A DNA stretch of 64,000 nucleotides from the NCBI RefSeq assembly GCF_018873765.1, contig NC_057925.1:46531010-46595009 (forward strand), read 5' to 3'. The DNA is from Telopea speciosissima. Taxonomy: Eukaryota > Streptophyta > Magnoliopsida > Proteales > Proteaceae. Below, piece by piece: positions 12,201 to 22,000 of the stretch (its first letter is position 1; each line of letters opens with the position of its first letter). The position numbers and the translations under genes are program-made. The notes under the pieces are model-generated. The model was not told where the DNA came from. It was given only the letters and a program-made list of their open reading frames with translations, and made no database searches.

Positions 12201-15200
12201 AATTACTAAATACAGGCTCATTAACAAAGGTGACATTCAAAGCAGCAGTTTCATCCACATGGATTTCTTTTGGAAGCGTTTTTAATAAGGAATCAAGCTT
12301 CATAATCCCTTCTTTAATCTTCTTAGTAATAGCAGTTTCCACTGAGGACCTTATTTGTTCTTCAAAAGCATCCACAAACCTGGGAAAAAGAAAAGACAAT
12401 CAACCAACAAAAACAAAAAAAACAAAAAGTCAAAACATCATCAAATTTCTAAATAAGGAAATACAAAAACCAAAGGCAGAAAATGAAATCAACATTAGGC
12501 AAGAAATATATTGAATGGTAATAAGAGAGTAAACACCTTCTGATATCAAATTGGTAATTCAACAAGAACATAGGAAATACCATTTGACAAATTAAATTAC
12601 CCTATCAATCACAAACCTTGTACTAACAATCCAGTCACCTTTAAGAAAAAAAGGAATAGCTTGTTGGATAATCTGTTCAAGCATCATTTGGGTGCCAAAG
12701 CTGTTTCAAAAAAAAACAAAATCCAGCACTAAGCTAACTTTAATGCTTCCTTTCATCCGATAGCTTAAATATTCAATCCAAGCTATCTCCATAAATTCCC
12801 TTTCCAGATCTACTTCAGACAATGCAACTACTTTATTCTTCTATGACTTCATGTGCAACTCTATGTTAGCATAAAAATATCAACTCTATGTAATGTAGAT
12901 GAGGTTCAACTAAGAACCACTCTACAGGAGGATCGTTAATTGTTGCAGCAGATCATCAATAATGGAAGCAATTCAGAATTTGAAGGTAAACACCCAAAAT
13001 AGAAAGAAACATGCTTGTTGGTCCAATTCTGATGGACAGAAGTGGAGATCAGGGTTGATCTGGAAAATAGAAGGTAAAACTCAAAATTAGAGGGTAAAGG
13101 CTGCAGAGCAATCCAGCCAGCAGTAGGGGCTGGAACTAGGATCGAGTGGAGGTCCAGTAGCAGTGAGAAACTCCTCCAAATCTTGGCCTATTCTGATCAG
13201 TGGATGTGGAGATATGAGACACAGAAGCTGCAGCACTAAATCAGATCACAGGGAGTATCAGCAGTCTTCAATCGATGGGTAATAGCAACAGCAGCCTTTG
13301 GATTGATTGGAATAAGAAGAGAAGATAGGAGACGGGAAAAGGGATAAGGAGATTCGGCTCTCACCAGCCAGGCCTGCCATAAATATGTAATGCCCTTAGA
13401 GGCCCCCCGACCAACAATCGGATAATAACACTTTGCACAAAAGGCATATCCTCATTCATCATAATCGTTGGTCGGGGGGGCCTCTAAGGGCATTACATAT
13501 TTATGGCAGCTATGCTTGCCTTACAAGTAAGAGAAAATTAGAAACTTGCAAGAAAAAGAAACAAACTAAAAATAGAAAATTCTAAATGAAAGCTAAGCCT
13601 ACTTTCTAAATCTGGAATTAGAAACTAACGAGCTAAAGTCGCTTAACCACAATATATCTAAGAGAATAATTCTAAAAATAGGAACTAAACTAAACTCCTA
13701 GTTGCCCCACACATAGACAAAATTGAGTCTTCTAGTAAAGTCTTCACATGATCTGGTCTTGGGCCCCACCAGATCTTCTAGTTGCATTCATACAAAGGTA
13801 AAATAGGTGTCTGTGACACTATTCACGTGAACAGTTTTTTGGCCTCCTCTTCTTCATGTTTTGATCTACATCACTATGTTAGCATACAGATATGTGGTTA
13901 AAGCACCCTGGATTCTCTATGAGTTGGTTGCAGATCAGATGAGTGGTACTTAGGTGGAGGTTGAGAACTTCAGTGCTGGACCTGCTGGAGCAATTTTCAT
14001 GCTAAAATTGAAGGCACTGACAGTAGAGCTAGAGGAGAGGAATAGAACAGAATTCAGAAAAACATATATTCAAAAACGCTATTCTATTATCAGAAATAAC
14101 TCTACTTAAAAGAAAGAGGAGAAAATGGGATGAATGATGAAGAAAGAACTGCAAGGCATATTTACCAAAGAATAGCTGGAATGGGCAATGCTAATGGAGG
14201 CAATCCTGACTGCTACATGCTATTTATTCAGCAAATTCCTTCCCGTAGAAGGACTTGAATCAGGCAATCCTGACTGCTACACGCGATTTATTCAGCAAAT
14301 TCCTTCCCGTAGAAGGACTTGAATCACATCGAAGAGCTGAGAATTGATGAAGTTGAGTATGGAGACAAAGAAGCTATTGCATCCATGAGGTTCAGTTCTA
14401 TAAAAAACAAATGTACCAAGTGTTATGCTTGGTACAAGGAAAAGAAATAAATATTTATTGCGAACAAATGATAGATGGAAGGGTGACAATGGTATTTTAG
14501 ATTTGATGTCCCATAACTAACGCAAGATAATACAAATATCCTGATTTACTGAAAGGAGACCACTATTAGTGTCAATTTTCAACTTTTTGTGTGGCATATT
14601 GTACCTTAAGTACATGAAGCACTCATTATCATTCTCCTACAAAATTTATCTGTTTATCAACTCTCCTTATCAATCAATCTCAAGCCTTATCCCAGGCTCC
14701 CAGCTACTTGGAGTATGCTACATAAGCAAAACGTTGTTCCATCCTGTCTAAGCCCATATCATTAGTTAAAGGGTAATTTACACATACCACCCCTGAGGTT
14801 TGACGAAAGGATAATTTTACCCCCCAGTTTTGAAAAATTCTGCGTACCCCCCTGAGGTTTGCAAACAGTAACAAATAAGCCCATTCCGTCAGTTCATGAC
14901 TAACAGTGTTAAAAATAAGAGGTGAACTGACAAAATTACCCTTGCAAGAAAAGAAAAGAAAAAAAAAACCTGCAACTCATCTTCCCCAAATCGATTGGGG
15001 AAGATGAGTTGCAGGTATCCTTAGTAGGGAACAACATGGATGCCGAGATGAGTTGCTGAAAGAACACCTGGGAGAGAGACTGGTTAAGGAGAGTTACAGG
15101 AATGATAGAAGAGGGGAAAGGATGGAAGGACATGCTGATCATGAAGTTGAGATTAGGGTTTCGGATCAGTTGATAGAAGAGGGGAAAGGGGAAAAACTAA

Positions 15201-18200
15201 GAATGAATCTTCCACTCCCATACCCGAAATCAATAATAACCTCTCTCCACTCCAACCTTCTTCTACCCATAATTTAATTCAATCCCTTCCCGTTCTGCCT
15301 GGGGTTTAATGCTTGGACATGTGCAGTTGTCTAATAGTACCTTTTTGGGGCGGACAAGTGGATCGTCAAGGCGAGCAGCTGTTTCTAGCAGTTGTGATGC
15401 AGTGATGGTGGGAAGTGAGTCTGATCCTTCTCATCCTCGAACAACAGAAGCAAGCCCACGAGCTTTCAGCAAGGTAGCAAGTGAAGTTCGCCAGTTGCAT
15501 CCGCGGAGCATAAGCGCACATCTTCTAGCAGAAATCGTTCTAACATAAAGAACTATGAATCAACTCTGAAGGGTATTGAGGGCCTGAATCTTGACAATGA
15601 TGAGAGGTTGCAAAGGAAGACGGAAGAAGAGGGAATTTTGACATAAAGATGTTTTTGAATTTTGGTGCCATTAATTGATCGATTAGGGTTGTGTGATTAG
15701 AAAAGTTGCAGAGGAAGAAAGATGGAAGAAAGGGGAAGGAAGATGGAAGAAGAGGGAAATTCTTCATCCACTGCTTTTCCCAACTTATTTCATGAAGATT
15801 AACTCATTTATCCATGAACAATAGATCTTTTTAAACTTATTCTGCATAAAACCTGCAACTCATCTTCCCCAATCGATTTGGGGAAGATGAGTTGCAGGTT
15901 TTTTTTTTCTTTCTTGCAAGGGTAATTTTGTCAGTTCACCTCTTATTTTTAACACTGCTAGTCATGAACTGACGGAATGGGCTTATTTGTTACTGTTTGC
16001 AAACCTTAGGGGGGTACGTAAAATTTTTCAAAACTGAGGGGTAAAATTATCCTTTCGTCAAACCTCAGGGGTGGTATGTGTAAAGTACGCTTAGTTAGAC
16101 CATAAGAAAATTATATATATGCTATTATGGATATGATATGTGTGCTAGTGTGTGTGCTTGTATGCAAGTATTTTATGGATCATTCACCATAATTTTAGAT
16201 TTTCCAAAACAACAGGCAATAAGAACATTCAATTGGGTTAATTTTGGTCTGACAGACATACTTAATAAGATACATCAAATTTGTGGACTCCAAACCCCTC
16301 AATGCGTACCACATGTAAATGCAAAGTTAGCCAGGACACCTTACCCTCCCATTTCGATGAAAATTTCCCCCTTATTAAAATTTGTTTCATGATTTTAACA
16401 GTCAAAGCAATCAATAGACAGGAAAAATCTTCATTTGGCTGCCACTCTAATGAAACATCAAGCAGAGTTCTTCCCAATTAAAGGGGGAAAAAAAAGGTAA
16501 AAGGAAATCAAACAAGATAAAACACCCATCTGTGGATAAAATCACACATTCCAAATGAGCATTATTTACCCTTGATAAAGCCAAGAAGCTCCACCATCCA
16601 AGGTGATAGAAATATCTTTCACATAAAATCCACATTCCATATTGGACAGCTCCAGAGTTCCTTGCCGATTTTCCAGGCCTAGAGTAAGCCCCACTTCTAT
16701 GCCTTCAACCTTACCTAGAAGCATGACTCATCAATTCTCTTTATCGAAAGATTATTGAATATAAGCAAAGCACTCTATAAGAGGAAAGAGAAAAGCAAGC
16801 TTTAAAAAACGATTGACAGCATCATTACATGATCATCAGCCAAAAGAAATTCCATACTACACCAAATTAGAAAAGCAGAAATATTTCAGTACACGTCAAG
16901 GTGTTAACTTTAGATCCTTCTTGTTTAAACTCCAACAGCATTAATAGAGGACAACGAAATAAACATGATCATTCAACTAATATTCTGGCAAACTGGACTA
17001 CACCAAGTCAAGCATACCGATTACGCTACCATCTAAATGTATAGAAAATGGATTTAGGCTAGGAAAGTTCAAGAGCCTTCAAATCAAATCTGAAGGGGCT
17101 AGATAATATCAACTTTCAAGTTTCAACATAAATACTGATTCGAGATAAGTAGATATGAGCCAATTACCATGCAACGGTCTAAGTTTTCAAGTTAGATTTT
17201 TCCACTTCGAAGGAAACACTAGTATTGCAATCACTTATGGCTTGATTAGGGAGCCTACAAAGCCCTCAATCTATATGTACAAGTCCATAAAAAGAAGGTA
17301 GTATAATATAAGGTTCAATCTAGTAGAAAGTTTCCAATTTTTTTCAGAACTCATTGTAGGTTTGAATCATTTGATGACGGACAATTCAGTATCTAGGGTC
17401 ATTAACATTATGGGCAGGTGATGTTTTACCTAGTTCAATAGGTTTCATTGGGCTGTAAATACATGTTTTTGGGGAAAATATAGAACAACTAAGAAAAGTG
17501 TCAATGCCTTGCTAAGTAAGCTGTTTCTTTTTAATCATATAAGTCTCTCTATAAATACCGAGCAATAACAGGCAGCTCCTTTTTTTTTATTAAATGAAAT
17601 GGTAAACTTGCTACATTTTCTCATTACTCAGAATTCTTCCACTACAGCTGTCCTTGAAAGATGACTACTTTTAGTGAAGTATCTTGAGCTATCTTCCATC
17701 TGCAATCGCTCTTCGCATCAAGCCCACATCAGTATTGGGAGGTCAAGACATAGCAAGATACTTGCAGTTCTAAGAATTCTATTGCTTACCCAGTGCTTTG
17801 ATTCTCTCTCCCCCCCCCCCCCCCTATCTGTGTATTTTCAGTACAAAGCCAACTTGAAGGTTTAGTAGAGAATTTTTTGCACCATATCTGACAAGACAGA
17901 GGAGCACATTTAGTATTATCTCTAGAGAAATTTTAACAAGGGTGGGCAAATAATAGAAACGGTTGAAATTCTGTGAACACCTATAAGAATTCACATTAGA
18001 AAGAACACATTAAAAATTGGAACCAGTACATGCAGTCTAGCATCTAGAAATCTACTTTATGTAGAAAACTTTTAGTAACAATTCCAGTTGTATACCTGAA
18101 CAGAGGCATGGCCGTTATCCGAAATAGTCACAGGATAAAGCCAGGTGCTGTAGGAAAAAAACCAATTCATACTCAAATTCGCAGTGGCACCAGAAGCAAC

Positions 18201-18515
18201 AATTGACATACCAGTATCACCAGGCTTAACATCCGAATAAGGAACATCCACCCTATAAATCGTGATATTAGATAGACCAAAATGGACACTTCCCAAGAAC
18301 GGAACTTTCACGAACTCCTCGATTTGAGGCAACTTGAGAGGCGTTAGAGAAGAAATCGCTTTCTCTATCAGTATATCCTTGGCAAAAGCAAGACCCTTTT
18401 CAGTGATGACTGTAGAAATCAAGCCCTCTTCAGTGGATTGCAAATGTGTACTTGCAGAAACGAAAAAGAAGGGCATAAGAAGGAAGAAGAAAGCGGTTGC
18501 CATGGAAAACCTCAA
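3353..18515 (-). CDS. LBR-1: BPI/LBP family lipid-binding glycoprotein (LBR-like), six exons
   Basis: Exons in transcript order are 18515-18096, 16709-16570, 12379-12028, 11720-11472, 4433-4308 and 3580-3353. All have GT-AG borders and phases that join (0, 2, 0, 0, 0) into about 504 residues, close to the roughly 490 I recall for the Arabidopsis protein. Residues 1-22 (MRFSMATAFFFLLMPFFFVS) form a signal peptide. The BPI N-terminal domain follows (LPQIEEFVKVPFLGSVHFGL, NLSMNWFFSYSTWLYPVTIS), with a conserved Cys near residue 166 (MECGFYV). The C-terminal domain includes SLLNTASWKYIIPQLYKMYP, FTMSLKWSKIGNFHMYLIQ and GFPLPIIRGFTLQNADIF. Plant members bind bacterial lipopolysaccharide and affect defence gene expression; this protein is predicted to be secreted. 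Intron 4 (4434-11471) and intron 2 (12380-16569) are swollen by transposons. An in-frame ATG four codons downstream is an alternative start. Exon 1 faces the DUF1664 gene. Confidence 0.93.
5526..7441. mobile_element. Candidate DNA transposon with TCTCTTTGGTATGAT termini
   Basis: The left end reads GGGTCTCTTTGGTATGATTT and the right end, complemented, reads GGCTCTCTTTGGTATGATCT. Both continue with imperfect TATTTGTATT and CCTATTT matches for about 50 bases. No clean target duplication is visible; the nearby TTAGCTAA and GTAGCTAT are only a partial match. The element seems to sit inside older LTR-like sequence. It contains a (GA)n microsatellite at 6234-6265 and LTR-like fragments at about 6400-6760, but no transposase frame. 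Confidence 0.5.
6234..6265. repeat. (GA)n microsatellite
   Basis: Sixteen uninterrupted GA dinucleotides. Similar GA/CT runs occur at 3624-3660, 25820-25845 and 33672-33690. Confidence 0.95.
9015..10358. mobile_element. Mutator-like element A (1344 bp), long TIRs, 9-bp target duplication
   Basis: The element is flanked by a perfect 9-bp direct repeat AAAATAATA (9006-9014 and 10359-10367). Its ends are GGGTAAATGGCACC on the left and, complemented, GGGTAAATGACACC on the right. The terminal inverted repeats run about 250 bp each with high identity, through TACCCAACGTTTCACATATT and a TTCTTCTTCTTC tract. Nine-bp duplications and long TIRs are the mark of MULEs. No transposase frame exists, so it is non-autonomous. 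The central 700 bp includes a 93-codon frame (9466-9747) that may be captured host sequence. It lies in intron 4 of the BPI gene. Confidence 0.9.
9466..9747 (+). other. 93-codon open frame inside MULE A, origin unknown
   Basis: The frame starts MEPLSIKLKQRIGVVTESTI and ends INSSVKK. Its composition is protein-like, but I recognise no family. The following 270 bases include a pyrimidine-rich stretch ending TTTGCTGCAG, which looks like an intron end, so this could be the captured 3' part of a host gene. Expression is unsupported. Confidence 0.3.
12617..12700 (-). other. Candidate 84-nt cassette exon in BPI intron 2
   Basis: On the minus strand a strong acceptor (T-rich tract then GAAACAG) precedes 84 nt with no stop in the BPI phase, followed by a donor ACAAG/GTTTGT. 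Spliced between exons 2 and 3 it would keep frame and add 28 residues including QMMLEQIIQQAIPFFLKGDW. The Arabidopsis protein as I recall it joins the flanking exons directly, so this is not a family exon. It could be a lineage-specific alternative exon or a chance or exonised repeat. Confidence 0.35.
12930..14060 (-). repeat. LTR-like repeat remnants in BPI intron 2
   Basis: Sequence in this stretch resembles minus-strand LTR material seen near 7440-7690 (A-rich AACTAAAAATAGAAAATTC-type tracts and ATCTGGTC segments). No ends, primer-binding site or reverse transcriptase frame could be set, so the assignment is weak. Confidence 0.3.
13375..13508. repeat. 40-bp-arm hairpin (foldback)
   Basis: The left arm TGCCATAAATATGTAATGCC continues CTTAGAGGCCCCCCGACCAA; the right arm is its almost perfect complement (one extra G in the G run). 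About 50 bases of loop separate them. It lies inside LTR-like sequence in BPI intron 2. Confidence 0.8.
14199..14326. repeat. Tandem duplication, 64-bp unit, two copies
   Basis: The unit beginning GGCAATCCTGACTGCTACA and ending GGACTTGAATCA occurs twice back to back with two substitutions, so it is recent. Confidence 0.9.
14969..15015. repeat. Subterminal palindrome of MULE B, left copy
   Basis: CCTGCAACTCATCTTCCCC, then AAATCGATT, then its exact inverse: a 47-bp near-perfect palindrome. The same palindrome occurs at 15852-15898 near the other end, and half of it occurs in element C at about 33977-34009. Confidence 0.9.
15309..15630 (+). pseudogene. Degraded captured coding fragment inside MULE B
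   Basis: One frame reads GRTSGSSRRAAVSSSCDAVM and VGSESDPSHPRTTEASPRAF, ending AHLLAEIVLT; a second frame starting within it reads SSSRNRSNIKNYESTLKGIE and GLNLDNDERLQRK. Together these look like one Ser/Arg-rich plant protein segment broken by a small deletion. I do not recognise the donor with confidence. Capture by the MULE is inferred from position between the TIRs. Confidence 0.45.
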
Positions 18516-19081
18516 GAGAGAAACATAAAATACTCAGAGAAGAGTCGTCGCCATTAAATTCAGGAAGATACCCTTAATGATTGTAAGAGGAAAACCTAAG
18601 ACTCAGTTGGAAATGAGAGCAGTAGCATTCAAATCAGATTATCAAATCGGTTAGTCAGCCTCAGATTTGCCGATTTCAGAGGAAAGGGCAGCTGATTATC
18701 CTTGCAAGGTATTGATTCCTATGACTGGTTTCCTTGGGTTTTAGTTCATAATAATGGTTTAGATTATTCATTATTTGCTTGCGCATTAGGACTTTTACCA
18801 GAGGAACACGTCACTTGACTGGAGAGACTGGATGGAGTTTTGGAGAGAGAGAGAGATAGAGAGAGGAACACGTCACTTGTCTGGAGAGAAAGAGAGACGG
18901 GATATCCAATGAGTGATTCTCGCATAACCGGAAAGTCCGATATGGCGAGGCAGCCAAACACCACCTTTACCATTTTCTTTCTGAACAAGGGCATTTTAGG
19001 TATTCCACATAGAATTTTAACTTCGCTTTTCAGACAGAAGGGAAGAAAGAAAAGGGAAAGTCGTCGGGAAAGGCCGCGGAA
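18516..19081. promoter_or_regulatory. Bidirectional promoter between BPI and DUF1664 genes
   Basis: Only 566 bp separate the two divergent start codons, so both promoters and both 5' UTRs must lie here. A 26-bp block GAGGAACACGTCACTTG(A/T)CT followed by GGAGAG is present twice (18801-18826 and 18863-18888), each with an ACGT core of the kind bound by plant bZIP factors. A (GA) tract (18842-18862) lies between the copies. No obvious TATA box was seen near either start. Confidence 0.7.
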
Positions 19082-22000
19082 ATGGCGATGCAGACTGGGG
19101 TTTCAACTTCTAAAGTTCTTGTTCTCGTTGGAGCAGGTTATAGGCTTTTCTCTCTCGCTCTCTCTGATTCATTTTCTCTTCATTGTTTTTCATTGATTTC
19201 AGCTACTTATTGGAATTTGATTTGGTCTTGCTTTTCTTGTTTGATTTGTTCTTCTATGCTGAATTAACTTGGAGTTTCACACTTCACTTCGAATTTAATT
19301 TGGAGTTCATTGAGAGCGGTGGGAGAATTTTTAGTAAACCATAATAAATGAACTTAAGGGCAAAAGTTCCAAAAAGTTCCCTTTTTTTCTTTTTCATCCG
19401 TTGGATTGAATCTCAACTATCAAGAACCTAAGAAATTTTATTTGTAAATACGACATGAAATACGAGAATTGAATAAGAATTAATATTGATTGACTGGATT
19501 TAGACACCACCCAGTTCAATTTGACGTATTGTTATCCTGCTTAGTTATCCTAATTATGGCCTATTATTGGGTATTCCTTGGTAAAGTTTTGATCTTTAGT
19601 TTTACCTTTTTGTGTTTAAATTTTTTATTTAAAGAACCAGGCATAATCTGAATGTGCTTAGTGCTTACAAAGGTTTTTCGACTTGATGCAAAATGTCTGA
19701 TGGATCTCAGGTTAGGATTGTGGGGGTATCGAGAATTCAGCAGAAAATGAAAATGAATAGAGACTAAAAATAAATAAATAAAGAAGACACAATCAATTGG
19801 CAGGTGTTGTTTGTTGATATACATTGTTGTGGCCATTACTTAACAACTCAAGCTTTTAGGATAAGCCATAAGCGATTGTAACATGGTATCAGAGCCAGGA
19901 GGTTGGGTGTTTGACCCTTGGTAAATGCGAGGGGTTTGTGTTATGTGTTGTTGTGCCCCCTATGTGCCACGTGTAGAGCCTTGTTTGGGCGTTTGGGCCT
20001 GCATGTGTGGAGGGGTGTTCTGTGTTGATGTACATTTTTGTGTCCAGTACTTAATAGCTCGAGCTTTCAAGATAAACGGTTGTAACTGCTGGAATTAGTA
20101 TAAGCAGACTTTAGGAATCATCACCCAGGTTATTAAATGTATCAGGCTATTAGGTATTGGTTCTGAAGCCAGATCATCAAGAAACCTTTATTTCTCAAAC
20201 CTAATAGGAAAGAAAAAGAAGGTTTCATATAGAGCTTCACACTACCACACTCTATAACCTAAGAGAGTTGACTCCACTATGAAAAATAGAACTCTGACGT
20301 ATTAAAACTAAAGTCAGACAAGCCCAATTAGAAGTGTGAAATAAATCTGAAATCAAACTAACTAGAAAAACTAATAATTATGATATGGCATTCAAACACT
20401 CAGGAAAGTATATTACACATGTTAAAAACAAATGCACAAATCCATACCCTTCTTTTGCACTCCCGTTGTCTGTATTTTAATGTATATTTATTTCTAAATA
20501 ATCCAACTAATCAATTATGATTTGTAGAATTGCTAACTCAGTAACTCATTTGGTTTGAAAGTCATTTGGTATTTAGTTGTTAACATTAAATTAATATTAA
20601 TTTTAGCATGCATGTTTGGAGGAACTCATTTACGTCAAGATGTTTTCATGAATTTGGATTCTTTGGTAGTTAGTCTCAATTTTTGTATTTGATGAATTCC
20701 AAGCTATACATATTTCAATGCTCCAGTGAAATCCACTATGCCATTGTAGAAGTTTTTTTAGGTAGGCCCCAAGGAGTGTTGAGCTCATGACCTCTTAATT
20801 GTGCAGTGTTGTTCGTTGCCAACTGAGCTACCCCCTTGGGTTTGCAATTATATAATTTAGTCTGTTATCAAAGTGAAACTTATCATAGAGTTCTCAAGAG
20901 CAACTGTATGACTGAGTTACTTTTTAAAGTTCGTCCGCGGAGTTTTTTTTTTCCTAGGTACTCGTAGAAAGACCAACCGTTGAGCATTAAACACAACCTA
21001 CTTCTTATGGCTCGGGATAAATATATCTTCACCATATCCTAATAAGAAAATAAGAAGTGCTTCCCAACACTCTGGACTATTGATGCTCTCAATCCAAGCC
21101 TCCCCCCCCCCCCCTCTTAACTAAATCATTTATTGGCATCCAATCATGTGAAGTCATGTTTTCCTAACATTTACATTGCTGCCTTGTTGCACAACAAATG
21201 GAAGGAACTTCACAGTTAGTGGGCAAGAATTTCTTCCCTCGTTTTCTAAAGAAAATAATAATGAGTAGTCATGATCCTTGGATTAATCTCTAAAAAGAAA
21301 ATACAACAACGACAACAACTGAGCTTTATCCCAACTAAATGGGGTCGGCTACATGGATCCTTGAAAAGACACAAAAAAGAAGTAAAACAGGAAGAGCACA
21401 ACGACATCAACAACAACAACTCAGTGATAACCCACCTAAATGAGGTCGGCTACATGGATCCTAGCCCTCCAATCCGCTCTATTTGATGTCATACTTGAAA
21501 CAAGGCCTAAACAAGGCATGTCTTTCCTTACTACTTCTCCTATGGTCATTTTAGGTCTGCCCCTAGCTCTTTTAGATCTGTCTTTCTAATCTCTAAAAAT
21601 AAAATACCCTGCAAATTTGTGTAGTTGCCTGTAGGAACACATGTCAACGACTTTCTACTCATATTATTGTTTATTTTGTTATGTTTTTGTTTCTTTGCCT
21701 TCGTGTTCTCTATGATATATTTTTCTCTTTGTTGGTTTTTTTGTAGCTTCAGTTATTGGAATTGGTAAAAAGAAATGGCACATCCACACACCTTTTCTTT
21801 TTTATTATTCACATACATTTCTCTTTGAAAGCTGCCGTTGGCTAACTTCATTGATCTTGTTCTGTAATTTAGGGTTGACTGGTTCTGTTATTTTGAGGAG
21901 TGGTCGGTTGTCCGATGTAATTTTGCAACTTCAGGTAATTGATTCATTTCTGTCAATATTGGAGAGTCTCAACCATGGCAGGGAAGAACTACTGTTTTCA

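Larger units (their letters stand above)
14771..16090. mobile_element. Mutator-like element B (1320 bp), TIRs about 200 bp, 9-bp target duplication
   Basis: Flanks are TTAGTTAAA (14762-14770) and TTAGTTAGA (16091-16099), a 9-bp duplication with one change. The left end reads GGGTAATTTACACATACCAC and the right end mirrors it (GCGTACTTTACACATACCAC). The TIRs share CCCATTCCGTCAGTTCATGA and continue into a palindrome present at both ends (14969-15015 and 15852-15898). Same family as element C at 33775. The centre has a degraded coding fragment (15309-15630). It sits in intron 2 of the BPI gene. Confidence 0.9.

Noticed and set aside
12041-12514. 157-codon plus-strand frame
   Set aside because: Antisense of BPI exon 3, whose minus-strand reading is clearly conserved.
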